A DNA stretch of 45,623 nt, taken from contig JAFAOU010000113.1 of NCBI GenBank assembly GCA_019247495.1, forward strand, positions 1 to 45,623, read 5' to 3'. Below, piece after piece: positions 23,701 through 31,698 of this stretch; position 1 is the first letter of the stretch, and the number at the start of each line of letters is the position of its first letter. The notes under the pieces are model-generated. The model searched no databases. It was not told where the DNA came from and saw only the letters and a list, made by a program, of their open reading frames with translations. Position numbers and translations under genes: made by a program. The stretch comes from Acidobacteriota bacterium (GTDB lineage: Bacteria > Acidobacteriota > Thermoanaerobaculia > Gp7-AA8).

Positions 23701-24885
23701 GCCAGGCCAAACGACGCTCGGGAGGCAGAGCGCAAGGACCTCTATGGCGTCGTATTCGGAACGATCAATCAATGCATGGGCGGACTCGATTTTGAGACGG
23801 GCCAGCCGGCCGAAACTACCGCTGCTACGCTGCACCGCAATCGCGCCTATCTAAAGAAGACCTTTGGCAGTTTTCTCAGGCAGCAGCCAAAACGCCCGCC
23901 GCTGCACATTCTCAACATGGCCTTGAACCTTGTCGCTGGCGACAACTTGGCGTGGCAGGAGCGGAAGGCGGAATCGTTTACGGTCTCGCCGCTGCACTCG
24001 GGATCGGCGGCGACAGATCGACTGGGCTTTCGCGATTCTGCGGAGTACGGCGGTGCGAAGGGGATCTCGCTCGGTACGGCGATGGCTATTTCGGGCGCAG
24101 CCGTCAGCCCGAATATGGGTTACCACTCCTCCGCGCCCGTTACGTTCATGATGACGCTATTCAACGCGCGGCTGGGCTGGTGGTTGGGCAATCCCGGCCC
24201 TAAGGGCGATGCCACGTACCGCCAAAAAGGTCCCGCCTTTTCGCTCGGCCCTCTTCTGTCCGAGGCGTTCGCCAGAACCAATGACGACGCGCGTTACATC
24301 TTTCTATCCGATGGCGGCCACTTCGAAAACCTCGGCTTATACGAAATGGTCCGCCGCCGTTGCCGGTCGATCATCGTCTGCGATGCTGCCTCCGATCCAA
24401 AGTATTGGTTCGGCGAATTGGGAAACGCCGTGCGGAAAATACGCATTGACTTCGGCATCCCGATTGATTTCGAGGCCTTCTGCATTGGTCCCGATCCGGA
24501 AACTCCTGAAAAACGGCGCGAGGCTGCTTATTGTGCTCTGGGCACCATCCGCTACAGTTGCGTACGGATAGCGCGGGACGAAGTCCGGGACCAGGACAGC
24601 GATGAAGATGGGCGGGGCGATGGACACCTCATCTACATCAAACCTGCCGTTTACTCCGACTGTTCGGTCGATGTCGTCAATTACTCAAGAGCAGGCAAGC
24701 CATTCCCTCAGCAAACGACGGTCGATCAGTTTTTTGACGAAACCCAGTTCGAAAGCTATCGCGAGCTCGGTTCCCACATCATCTCCAAGATCAGCCGGGG
24801 CCAGCGGGGCGACTTGACGGCAGAACAGTTCTACACGCAGGCATTAAAATATCTGCGAAAACACGGCGGAAAACACGCCTGCTAG
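20722..24885 (+). CDS. Giant membrane-embedded patatin-like phospholipase
   Basis: A 1387-residue protein; the ATG at 20722 has GAGGAG about seven bases upstream, unlike the in-frame codon at 20575. After an N-terminal helical region of about 330 residues, the patatin core begins with the oxyanion-hole motif SGGGIR (G338-R342) and the nucleophile in STVSGGGY (S370). A long insert with about ten hydrophobic helices (roughly 430-950) follows. The second half of the core, with the catalytic Asp in SDGGHFENLG (D1197), returns near the C-terminus. The nucleophile elbow lacks the first Gly of GxSxG. The family hydrolyses acyl chains from lipids; the membrane insert suggests action on the inner membrane, an inference. 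It is divergent from acnA. Confidence 0.88.
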   Translation: MPGRLLTLAEVLREEFTYVAPDDALNLDARTRDDGTTSPTPWRFRRRDIYDPRVFLTKIARAQQGEDRPGTNRYALMVEPIENLYAKKIDKLLDDAMALPDGERKYAENEMKNQLAKAMNSLLDRRKFSDASSSEDLFQRLLRYPDFAAIVRTDRRLLRVILTTPSLRAHYVESETAEARQRLDGLVQAPNQLTDVVDDSAVLVSILSYSEVANAVLSVPELFGTLIDSRAIRDALSSRTARRRLAASYAPRSSWWSARTIRQKEDFRRPAVDREAVLCAVTGNTRAEHPPVAEPSEERANALMLEAAYRDHLHDHLDEKVVLDRMQQANLTALCLSGGGIRSATFSLGVLQGLARRGLLSKVDYLSTVSGGGYIGSWLSSWMRRHDHGAEGVFDELAGASADPLKPEPEPIHHLREYSNYLAPRFAAFSPDLWTIAATYARNLLLVWLIILPPLLAVLMLPRAYEWWLLNPFEAQLPDYFTIHVSQVASWTNIGVGYFTTLDKSPGAWLKVAWLFLFLAMVALSLIRPVGEYVPGKEKSISEIRKARGQIWWFISFGFVATFALAMSWARYRPTEVKHTDATNLVFNRAWWLFLFANVLGSLCYLGRHYSALRVTDDPALNALARARKPLKLFKFLRILATRPVLLPKVLLEFAGTAAAAAVAASVLWLIARGPLGSDLSHPTAGAFGSSEAFAILGIPLLLLTLFIEATFLIGIVTIVSSDFEREWWARAAALVFLIGIGWIGVTSIALIGPALITQSPKVIAALGGISAIATVAVGYRDKSSPKAKKSTIVTIGLTPAAAIATLITLSALSLLNGRIVAPTPCQEASKQVRSDVVVRASMVAPAGYALHVEKKTAPSSAMDRILDFGQQTRCHIWVLRHTNWNWFWGSMGGAFLLSLLAGWLLDVNTYSMHSMYRNRLIRAYLGASRWLRRPDPFTGFDPQDNLQMYQLLPDYLWACSFADFDNFLLELPRSKLWSILPVRVRSRISEFVARPNDAREAERKDLYGVVFGTINQCMGGLDFETGQPAETTAATLHRNRAYLKKTFGSFLRQQPKRPPLHILNMALNLVAGDNLAWQERKAESFTVSPLHSGSAATDRLGFRDSAEYGGAKGISLGTAMAISGAAVSPNMGYHSSAPVTFMMTLFNARLGWWLGNPGPKGDATYRQKGPAFSLGPLLSEAFARTNDDARYIFLSDGGHFENLGLYEMVRRRCRSIIVCDAASDPKYWFGELGNAVRKIRIDFGIPIDFEAFCIGPDPETPEKRREAAYCALGTIRYSCVRIARDEVRDQDSDEDGRGDGHLIYIKPAVYSDCSVDVVNYSRAGKPFPQQTTVDQFFDETQFESYRELGSHIISKISRGQRGDLTAEQFYTQALKYLRKHGGKHAC

Positions 24886-24939
24886 CTTCGTGGCGAACAC
24901 GGGCGCGGTTCTTGATTGATGCTTTGCTGGAGGCTGAAA

Positions 24940-25443
24940 ATGAGCGCACGCGGCAAGCAGGAGTTCCTCGAAACATACGACGCGGAGCACGCCAGAACGA
25001 TGAAGGTTCTGAAGGCGTATCCGACCGACAAGCTCGATTTCCGTCCGCATCCGAAAGCGAAAACCGCACGCGAGCTCGCCTTCGTTTTCATCCTCGAGCG
25101 CTACCTCGGCGTGAAAGTCTGGAACGACGAGTTCGCGAAGAGTGCGCCGTCGGGAACACCGCCGGCGCCGCCGGAAAACTGGGACGAGCTTCTCGCTTCG
25201 TTGGAGAAAGCGAGTCACGATTTCCGCGACCTCGTCAGCAGCGCGTCGGACGAGACGCTGTCCGAGAACGTGCACTTCTTCAAAGGACCGAAGACGATGG
25301 GCGAGATCTCCCGCAAAGACTGGGTCTGGTTCCTCCTCCACGATCAGATCCACCATCGCGGCCAGTTCTCGGTCTACCTGCGCATGGTCGATGGGAAGGT
25401 GCCGTCGATCTATGGACCGAGCGGCGACGAGCCTTGGATTTGA
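24940..25443 (+). CDS. DinB-superfamily protein
   Basis: A 167-residue four-helix-bundle protein. The ATG at 24940 has GGAGG six bases upstream, so it is preferred over an in-frame ATG at 24916. The C-terminal helix LLHDQIHHRGQFSVYLRM holds the HxxxH pair typical of DinB metal sites. The other expected histidine, normally in the helix after TARELA, is replaced here (ELAFVFILERYL), so metal binding may be altered. DinB proteins include thiol-dependent transferases and stress proteins; the substrate cannot be predicted. It follows the patatin gene after 54 bases on the same strand and is followed directly by a palindromic repeat. Confidence 0.8.
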   Translation: MSARGKQEFLETYDAEHARTMKVLKAYPTDKLDFRPHPKAKTARELAFVFILERYLGVKVWNDEFAKSAPSGTPPAPPENWDELLASLEKASHDFRDLVSSASDETLSENVHFFKGPKTMGEISRKDWVWFLLHDQIHHRGQFSVYLRMVDGKVPSIYGPSGDEPWI

Positions 25444-25491
25444 ACCACAGAGACACAGAGAACACCTCTGTGCCCTCTGTGTCTCAGTGGT
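25444..25491. repeat. Palindromic octamer-type repeat after a stop codon
   Basis: Starts at the base after the DinB stop. The left arm 25444-25460 (ACCACAGAGACACAGAG) pairs with 25475-25491 in 16 of 17 positions around a 14-base loop. It is built from the octamer ACACAGAG. It ends ten bases before the stop of the opposite-strand radical SAM gene, so it could terminate both transcripts. It resembles the GCGGAG-type repeats at 26976, 28231 and 39277 in layout. Confidence 0.75.
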
Positions 25492-25500
25492 GAAACGATT

Positions 25501-26955
25501 TTACTGAACGAACGCTGCCGCTTCTGCTAACCGCGCTTCGCTCTCGCCGTGGGCGCGAAGGAAGGTGGCGGGATCGCTGAGCACGTTGCCCATGCGCATG
25601 CCTTTGCGGATGGCGGTGAACGTCACCTTGCGCGTGGCAAGCGCGGCGAGCAGGCCGAGGTGCGTTTTCATCTTACCGTTGACCTGGTAGCGGACGTCCG
25701 TGGCGTGTTTCCAAAGGCCTGCGTATTCGCGGTAGAACTCGTCGAGGGGCAGTTTGGTCGGCAGGACCGTGTGGGCGATGTCGAACAGCTCCCAGTCGCG
25801 GGTGTTGATCGTGTCCTGCGTTGAATCCCAGAGATCGGTGCCGGGGAGCGGCGTGAGGACGGAGAAGCCGGAGTTGTAGGCGCCGGTGGCATCGACCCAC
25901 TGCTTGAGTTTTTCGAAGTCGGGGCGATCCCATGACGGATCGATGATGAAGTTCGGCGTGTAGCCGATGTCGAGGTCCTGCAGGATCTTGATGGCGCGGT
26001 TGTTGTTGTCGGCGGTGTTCTTCTTGTTGACCGACTTCAACCCGGCGTCGTCGATCTTCTCGAGTCCGAGGAACACGGTCATGCGGCCGCACTCCTTCCA
26101 TTGCTCGATGAGATCGGGGAACTTGCAGATGATGTCGCTGCGGGTCTGAATCGTGTAGTGCTTCCTGATCCCCGAGGCGGCGATGGCCTTGCCGAGCTCG
26201 CGTCCGCGTTTGACGTTCATCCAGAAAATGTCGTCGGTGATGAAGACGTTTGGCGCGTCGATCTGCTCCAGCTCTTTGACGACGCGGTCCGGCGACTTTT
26301 CGCGGAACGTGCTCTCGTGAAACTTCCAGACCGAGCAGAAGTTGCACTTGAACGGACAACCGCGCGCCGTTTCGAGGAGCGCGAGGGGGCGGCGGAAGTT
26401 GATGTAGTACTCGGAGGCGTACTCCTTGATCAGATGACGCGCCGGCATCGGCAGGTTGTCGATGTTGCCGCGGGCGGGAGCGTGGCCGGTGTCGATCGGA
26501 CCACTCGGGTTGTTGATCAGCAGGCCGGGCACGCTGCGCAGGTCGCCCTTCTCCGCCCAGGCGGCGACGAGCGGCGTCATGACTTCTTCGCCGTCGCCGA
26601 CGACGACGATGTCGATGGCCGGTTTCAGGAACCATTTCGGATCGCGCGAGGCGTCGTGTCCGCCGATGACAACCAGAACGTCCGGCATCTCATCCTTGAC
26701 CTGCTTCGCCAGGCGCAGCGCGCGAAAGCGTTCCGTCGTGAAGTTGCACTGCAGACCGACGATGTCCGGTCCGAATGCGCGCATTTTGGCCAGACCGTGC
26801 TTGATGCCGTCGATGCGCATGTCGACGATCTGACAGGTGTGACCTTCGAGCTCGAGACCGCCGGCGACGCATTCCATGCCGAGCGGCTCCACGAACGTGA
26901 TCATCTCCAGGCCGATGATTCCGCCGATCGGGGCTTTGAGAAACGAGATTTTCAT
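25501..26955 (-). CDS. Cobalamin-binding radical SAM enzyme, HpnR-like
   Basis: A 484-residue protein. Residues 1 to about 145 form a B12-binding Rossmann domain. The radical SAM domain follows, with the iron-sulfur motif CPFKCNFC (C200, C204, C207). The stretches LLETARGCPFKCNFCSVW, PNVFITDD and AHTVLPTKLPLDEFYREY closely match what I recall of hopanoid C-3 methylase HpnR. A hopanoid-methylating role is plausible, but no other hopanoid gene lies in the window, and related B12-radical SAM enzymes act on other substrates. Expected chemistry is methyl transfer from methylcobalamin to an unactivated carbon. The upstream neighbour on the same strand is an MFS transporter, 61 bases away and separated by a repeat. 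The ribosome-binding site is weak. Confidence 0.85.
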   Translation of the reverse strand: MKISFLKAPIGGIIGLEMITFVEPLGMECVAGGLELEGHTCQIVDMRIDGIKHGLAKMRAFGPDIVGLQCNFTTERFRALRLAKQVKDEMPDVLVVIGGHDASRDPKWFLKPAIDIVVVGDGEEVMTPLVAAWAEKGDLRSVPGLLINNPSGPIDTGHAPARGNIDNLPMPARHLIKEYASEYYINFRRPLALLETARGCPFKCNFCSVWKFHESTFREKSPDRVVKELEQIDAPNVFITDDIFWMNVKRGRELGKAIAASGIRKHYTIQTRSDIICKFPDLIEQWKECGRMTVFLGLEKIDDAGLKSVNKKNTADNNNRAIKILQDLDIGYTPNFIIDPSWDRPDFEKLKQWVDATGAYNSGFSVLTPLPGTDLWDSTQDTINTRDWELFDIAHTVLPTKLPLDEFYREYAGLWKHATDVRYQVNGKMKTHLGLLAALATRKVTFTAIRKGMRMGNVLSDPATFLRAHGESEARLAEAAAFVQ

Positions 26956-26975
26956 GAGCCGGAGATGATAGACGA

Positions 26976-27014
26976 TTCACGCGGGGTTTGCGGAGAGGCG
27001 GAGGAAGCGGAGAC
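26976..27014 (-). repeat. GCGGAG-type intergenic repeat, copy 1
   Basis: The plus strand reads TTCACGCGG at 26976 and then three GCGGAG units. It ends two bases before the stop codon of the minus-strand MFS gene. It shares the TTCACGCGG head and repeated GCGGAG with copies at 28231 and 39277, all in the same orientation relative to an adjacent minus-strand stop. No long internal palindrome in this copy. Confidence 0.65.
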
Positions 27015-27016
27015 CA

Positions 27017-28198
27017 TTAACGGCGGCCTTGGGCGATTCTTACGGCCTCGGGCAATCTCCGCAGCCGCAGCATCGCGATCGTGCCGAGGATTGGGCCGGG
27101 CGCGAGAACGGCGAAAGCCCAGCGCCAGGTGACGGCGTGTTCGATCATCGGCATCAGGCTGATCGACGCGGTGGTGATCAGAAATCCGATGCACGTTTGC
27201 AGTGTGAGCGCCGTTCCGATGTAGCGCGGATCGGAAAGCTCCGTCACGCAGGCGGAGAATTGCGCGGAATCGGCGACGACGGTCGCGCCCCAGATCGCGG
27301 CAACGACGAGCAGCGGAATAGCCGGACCGCCGAAGAGGAAGCCGATGGCGATCGAGCATGCGCCGCTGGCGATCATCGCGGCGGATGCGACGACCGTGCG
27401 TCCGAGCCGGTCGGCGTAGCGGCCGGCAATCACACATCCCACCGCTCCGCTGCCGATCACGACGAACGATCCGACATCGGCCAGCCGCGGCGCCATGCTC
27501 GCGCGCAGCATCCCCGGAATCCACGTCCACATCGCGTACAGCTCCCACATGTGGCCGAAGTAGCCGAAGTTCGCCAGCCGCACTGCGCGGTTGCGGACGA
27601 TGTCGGTGGCTTGAGTGAGATCGAAAGGCTGATTCGGAAGGGCAAACGGTCCATCGTGCACGAACGCGAACACGATCACTCCTCCGAGGACCGCAAGGAC
27701 CGAGGCCACGCCGACGTTGATCCGCCAGTTCTGCGATCCGATCGCGTTCACGAGATACGGCGACGCCTTGCCGAGCGTGAGCGCACCGACGAGAACGCCC
27801 AGCGCCAAGCCGCGGCCTTCCCGAAACCAGGTGGCGATGATTTTCATCCCCGGCGGATAGACGCCCGCGAGGAAAAGGCCGGTGAGAAATCGCAGCGTGA
27901 TGGCGGTGGCCGCGTCGTGCGCGAACATCGCGAAGACTGCATTCGTGATCGCGCCTGCGAATGCTGACACGGCGAACAGCCGCCGCACGTTGAGAACGTC
28001 CGGGAGATTCGCGATCGCGCTGATCAGCGTTCCGGCGACAAAGCCCAGTTGCACCGCCAGCGTCAGCCAGGACGTCGTCGCAGGCATGAGGTGCCACTCG
28101 GATGCGATCTTCGGCGCGACGGCGGACGCGGTGAACCAAAGCGACATGCCCAGGAGCTCGGCCAGGCCGGTGAGGACGAGGGCTCGCGTTCGCGACAT
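27017..28198 (-). CDS. Major facilitator superfamily transporter
   Basis: A 393-residue integral membrane protein with about twelve hydrophobic helices in two halves. The loop between helices 2 and 3 is short and degenerate (ANLPDVLNVRR). The matching loop of the second half reads GRYADRLGRT, close to the MFS GxxxDRxGRR signature. It moves a small solute across the inner membrane by proton coupling, as known for the family; the substrate is not predictable, but nitrate/cyanate- or drug-type permeases are similar in size. The start at 28198 has only AGG immediately before it. It lies between the REC-sigma gene and the radical SAM gene on the same strand, with a repeat on each side. Confidence 0.85.
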   Translation of the reverse strand: MSRTRALVLTGLAELLGMSLWFTASAVAPKIASEWHLMPATTSWLTLAVQLGFVAGTLISAIANLPDVLNVRRLFAVSAFAGAITNAVFAMFAHDAATAITLRFLTGLFLAGVYPPGMKIIATWFREGRGLALGVLVGALTLGKASPYLVNAIGSQNWRINVGVASVLAVLGGVIVFAFVHDGPFALPNQPFDLTQATDIVRNRAVRLANFGYFGHMWELYAMWTWIPGMLRASMAPRLADVGSFVVIGSGAVGCVIAGRYADRLGRTVVASAAMIASGACSIAIGFLFGGPAIPLLVVAAIWGATVVADSAQFSACVTELSDPRYIGTALTLQTCIGFLITTASISLMPMIEHAVTWRWAFAVLAPGPILGTIAMLRLRRLPEAVRIAQGRR

Positions 28199-28230
28199 CC
28201 TGTGCAGCTTAACTTGCCAGAGGGAACGGG

Positions 28231-28258
28231 TTCACGCGGAACGCGGAGGCGCGGAGAA
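28231..28258 (-). repeat. GCGGAG-type intergenic repeat, copy 2
   Basis: TTCACGCGGA followed by CGCGGAG and GCGCGGAG, then AACACCGCTCC, ten bases short of the stop codon of the minus-strand REC-sigma gene. The GAGAACACC junction is shared with the repeat at 25444, linking the two types. The GCGGAG and CGCTCC parts could form a short hairpin. Confidence 0.6.
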
Positions 28259-28267
28259 CACCGCTCC

Positions 28268-29128
28268 TTACGCCGCCAACTGCATCCGCATTTTCGATTT
28301 TGCGCGGAGGTACATCGGGCCGATCGAGCCGAGCGGGAGACCTGTGATCGCGCTGACTTCGTCGTATGCGTAGCCTTTGATTGCGATCAGGATGCAGAGT
28401 GTGCGCGACTCCTCGGACAGCGAGTCGAGCGCCTGGCGAAGAGCGATGTTGTCGTCGTATGACTCGATGTCCGTATCCGGCAGTTCGGCGAGCACGTCAT
28501 CGCTGACGAACGTTTCCCGGCGCCGCATCGACGCGCCGATCTGGCGCTTGCAGAGATTGGCGACGGTTCCGATCAGCCATGGCCGGGCCGTTCGAATCAA
28601 CTCGCGCTTTTCGAGGAAGAGCAGCCAGGCCTGTTGCACGACTTCCTCCGCTTCGTCTGCGGAGAGTCCGTAACGCTTGCGTGGGATCGAGTGCAGCAGT
28701 TTGCGCATGCCGACGTGGAGTTGCTCGAGGTCGAGCGGCTCCTGTTCGGCGGCCATCTTCTCGACCTCGGCCAGCAGGTCGGCGATCGCGCCGAGGATCG
28801 CCTCAGCCGGCGCCGGTTTGCGCATGACTTGCGTCGAGCCGCGGCGGAGCACTTCCTCTTCGAGCTCGAACGTGGCGAAACCGGTGAGCGTGAGCACGCG
28901 CGAGCGCGGGCTGATGCGGCGGATCGCGTCAAGCAGTTCCAGCCCCTCGGCTTCCGTATGCAGCCGCAGGTCGGCCACGATGACGGAGTAGAACGTCTCT
29001 TCCATCAGCAGTTCAGCGCCGAGCCTGTCGAATGCGCCATTGCTCTCGATTTCCTCGCATTCGAGCAGGCTAAGCAAGCCTTCCACGATCGCTTCTTCAT
29101 CGTCGACGATCAGTACTCTTCGAGCCAT
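28268..29128 (-). CDS. Receiver domain fused to an ECF-type sigma factor
   Basis: A 286-residue protein. The ATG at 29128 has GGGAG nine bases upstream; an alternative ATG at 29137 abuts that site. Residues 1 to about 120 are a receiver: acidic pocket VDDEE, phosphorylatable D53 in VADLRL, Thr in LTGFA and Lys in MRKPAP. Residues from about 135 form sigma region 2 (DEAEEVVQQAWLLFLEK, then RPWLIGTVANLCKRQ) and region 4 (LDSLSEESRTLCIL, then YDEVSAITGLPLGSIGPM). Domain order is the reverse of PhyR. The likely role is a sigma factor switched by phosphorylation from a neighbouring kinase. No anti-sigma gene is adjacent. It lies 84 bases downstream of the single-domain regulator. Confidence 0.85.
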   Translation of the reverse strand: MARRVLIVDDEEAIVEGLLSLLECEEIESNGAFDRLGAELLMEETFYSVIVADLRLHTEAEGLELLDAIRRISPRSRVLTLTGFATFELEEEVLRRGSTQVMRKPAPAEAILGAIADLLAEVEKMAAEQEPLDLEQLHVGMRKLLHSIPRKRYGLSADEAEEVVQQAWLLFLEKRELIRTARPWLIGTVANLCKRQIGASMRRRETFVSDDVLAELPDTDIESYDDNIALRQALDSLSEESRTLCILIAIKGYAYDEVSAITGLPLGSIGPMYLRAKSKMRMQLAA

Positions 29129-29212
29129 CGTTCTCATCTCCCGGCCCCGATCAAAGCATCCGGTGTGCCGGTCCCAACCATTGAGTAAATGATTGACACG
29201 CAGCGTCTTAGG

Positions 29213-29647
29213 TCACGCCGAGCATTGCGGACAGCTTTCGGATTCCGTAAAGTGACCGGAATCTGCACACATTGCTCTTGCCTGCCGGAAGCACGCATCG
29301 ACCGCGTTCAGGAGCTCCCGGTACTCGAACGGCTTCTCGATCACCGCGAACGTCCCGAAGTCGCGATTGGACGACAGGCGCGAGTAGCCGCTGAGAAGAA
29401 TGACGCGGCGGAGAACAGCCGGATTGGTGAGCTTCCAGTAGTCGGTGAGCCGCGCGCCGTCGAAGATCGGCATCTTCATGTCGAGCAGGATGACCGCGTA
29501 TTCGCGCTCCTTCATGTCGACCGCATCGATACCATCGCGCATGAGATCGACCGTGTAGCCCGCGGTTTCGAGCAAAGCCTGCAGCAGTTCGCGGATGTGA
29601 TCGTCGTCATCGATGACGAGCGCGCGCTTTTCACGATCGCCGGTCAT
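29213..29647 (-). CDS. Single-domain response regulator
   Basis: A 144-residue receiver: acidic pocket VIDDDDH, phosphorylation site D56 in LLDMKMPIFDG, Ser in LLSGYS and Lys in IEKPFEY. There is no output domain; a short cysteine-containing tail (SCPQCSA) follows. It is likely a phosphate shuttle or sink. Its ATG overlaps the TGA of the hybrid kinase upstream (ATGA), so the two are translated together and the kinase is the probable donor. The REC-sigma protein downstream is the probable end point. Confidence 0.9.
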   Translation of the reverse strand: MTGDREKRALVIDDDDHIRELLQALLETAGYTVDLMRDGIDAVDMKEREYAVILLDMKMPIFDGARLTDYWKLTNPAVLRRVILLSGYSRLSSNRDFGTFAVIEKPFEYRELLNAVDACFRQARAMCADSGHFTESESCPQCSA

Positions 29648-31557
29648 TGCGTCACCTCCTCGAGGTCCACCATCATCGCCAGGAGGTCAGCGACCTCGAA
29701 CGGTTTCTGGAGGAATCGCGTGCGTGGATCGTGGAGGCGGTCGTGGAGGATGCGCCGGTCGCCATGTCCCGTCGCGAAGATCACGCCCAAGTTCGCGTCG
29801 ACCTTCCGGATGAGCGCATAGACCTCGCTGCCATCAAGATCTGGAAGACCGAAATCGAGGAGCACGACGTCGGGCCGGAACGCCTTGATCGCCTGCGCAG
29901 CCTCCAGACCGGTGGTAATCGCTTCGACAGTGATGCCATCCTGCTCGAGGAGTGCTGCGATGCCGTCTGAGATCGCCGTTTCATCGTCGATGATCAGCAG
30001 CTTCTTCGCGGCCGGCATGCGAGGGGACGCGGTGTCGGAGTCGTTGCCTTTCTGCGGGGAGGACGCCTTCGGCAGGAAGATGTGGAACGCGCTGCCGCGG
30101 CCTTCCTCGCTCTCGACGAAGATATAGCCGCCGTGCTGCGTCAGTACCTGGTGCGCGACGGCGAGCCCAAGGCCGGTGCCGCCGCTCTGCCGCGTCGTAA
30201 AAAGCGGCTCGAAGATGCGGTCTTTGACCTCGGGCGGTATCCCGCAGCCGGTGTCGCGGACGGTAATCTGAACGAAGCGCTCGGGATGCGGGATGACACC
30301 GAAGGCAAATCGCGCATTCGGTTGGAGCGGATTCGCGGAGACGGTCAACACGCCGCCGCAGGGCATGGCGTCGCGGGCGTTGGCGACAAGGTTGGCGATG
30401 ACCTGACCGAGTTGACTGCGGTCGGCGACGACGTAGAGGCCGCGCTTCGGAATCGATGACTGGACCGCGATCATGTTGCCGAGCACCGCCTCCGCTTCGG
30501 CGGAAAAGCTCTCCCACCATTCGCCGAGGTCGACGGCGTCGGTGACGGGGACATGAGGCTGGGAGAAGCGGAGGATGTCGAGGACGATGCGGCGGCCGCG
30601 CTGGATCGAATTGGCGATGTGCCAGGCGCCCTTGGAAATGATCTGCGGCGTGACGTCCTCGCGTTGCATCAGCTCCGCGAATGGCTGCATGCCCATGAGC
30701 ACGTTGTTGAACTCGTGGGCGACCGTGGCAGCCAGGCGTCCCAAACCGCCGAGGCGGTTGGCCTGCTCCAGTTGCGCCTCGAGAAGCTTTCGTTCGGTGA
30801 TGTCGCGGGCGTTGATCACCACCGCTGACGTGTGTCCCTTCTCGACGAGATTCGTGGCTACGACTTCGAACGAACGCCACGTACCGTCCTGGTGACGCGC
30901 CCGCAGTTCGACAGTTTGAACCGCCGCGGGAGTAGCGATCTGGAGTTTGAGAAATGCCGACGCGGTGGCAGCGTCGTCGGGATGAATGAGATCGATCCCG
31001 GCAATCGCCGCGAGAGCTTTCCGCGAATAGCCGAGGACGCGCTCGACCGAGGGACTGCCGTAGCGAAACTGGCCGTCGCGGCCGATGATGGCGATGATGT
31101 CGGACGCATTCTCGATAATGGGACGGAAGTAGTCCTCGCTGCGGCGGACGTCCTGAAACTCCGCTTCGCGTTCGGTGACGTCGCGCGCCACGCCGCGAAC
31201 CACCGGTGCCGCGTCTTCGTTTCTCTCGATGGTATTGCGGTACTCCCAGATGCGGCGTCCGCACGTTGTTTCTACATTCATCATGCCGGCAGCGGCGCCA
31301 TCGCGCAGCAGGATCTTCATGTAGTCGTCAAACGCGCATCCGGCATCGGGCGGCAGCAGGTCGCGGATGGAGACCTTTCGCAGCTCGGCCATCGTCATGC
31401 CGAGAGCCTCGCAGGCGGCGGCGTTGGCTGAGAGGATGTGTCCTTCCAGATCGTGCGTGCAGACGAAATCGGCCCCGGTCGCGAAGAGCGGTGACTCGGA
31501 TGAGATTCCGTCGAATCGCATCGTCAGATCGTCCAATTGTGTTGTGGGGTGTTGCAC
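29644..31557 (-). CDS. PAS-PAS hybrid sensor histidine kinase
   Basis: A 637-residue protein without clear membrane helices. Two PAS domains (about 20-130 and 140-255) precede a dimerisation/phosphoacceptor domain of the HEFNN type ([13 protein letters not shown]281), an HATPase domain (about 375-490, with [10 protein letters not shown] and [13 protein letters not shown]) and a C-terminal receiver (about 515-635) with D568 in [12 protein letters not shown]281 should pass phosphate to D568 and on to the overlapping response regulator. A GGGAG six bases before the ATG supports the start. The kinase is divergent from a second hybrid kinase, with 141 bases between starts, so both operons may share a control region. 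Confidence 0.92.
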   Translation of the reverse strand: MQHPTTQLDDLTMRFDGISSESPLFATGADFVCTHDLEGHILSANAAACEALGMTMAELRKVSIRDLLPPDAGCAFDDYMKILLRDGAAAGMMNVETTCGRRIWEYRNTIERNEDAAPVVRGVARDVTEREAEFQDVRRSEDYFRPIIENASDIIAIIGRDGQFRYGSPSVERVLGYSRKALAAIAGIDLIHPDDAATASAFLKLQIATPAAVQTVELRARHQDGTWRSFEVVATNLVEKGHTSAVVINARDITERKLLEAQLEQANRLGGLGRLAATVAHEFNNVLMGMQPFAELMQREDVTPQIISKGAWHIANSIQRGRRIVLDILRFSQPHVPVTDAVDLGEWWESFSAEAEAVLGNMIAVQSSIPKRGLYVVADRSQLGQVIANLVANARDAMPCGGVLTVSANPLQPNARFAFGVIPHPERFVQITVRDTGCGIPPEVKDRIFEPLFTTRQSGGTGLGLAVAHQVLTQHGGYIFVESEEGRGSAFHIFLPKASSPQKGNDSDTASPRMPAAKKLLIIDDETAISDGIAALLEQDGITVEAITTGLEAAQAIKAFRPDVVLLDFGLPDLDGSEVYALIRKVDANLGVIFATGHGDRRILHDRLHDPRTRFLQKPFEVADLLAMMVDLEEVTQ

Positions 31558-31698
31558 ATGGGTGCTCCCTCGGTCGAATTACACCGCCCGATTTCAGCGG
31601 CGTTGCTGATGAGTGATCCGCCGGCCCTCGAAAAATACAAGCCGGCAATCGCGTCACCTGTATTTATCGAAGGCTCTCGGCGCACCTACCGATGAGCG

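Noticed and set aside
26952..28139. Open frame of 395 codons overlapping the MFS transporter in another minus-strand frame
   Set aside because: Arginine-rich and non-hydrophobic; the alternative frame gives a well-formed twelve-helix transporter.
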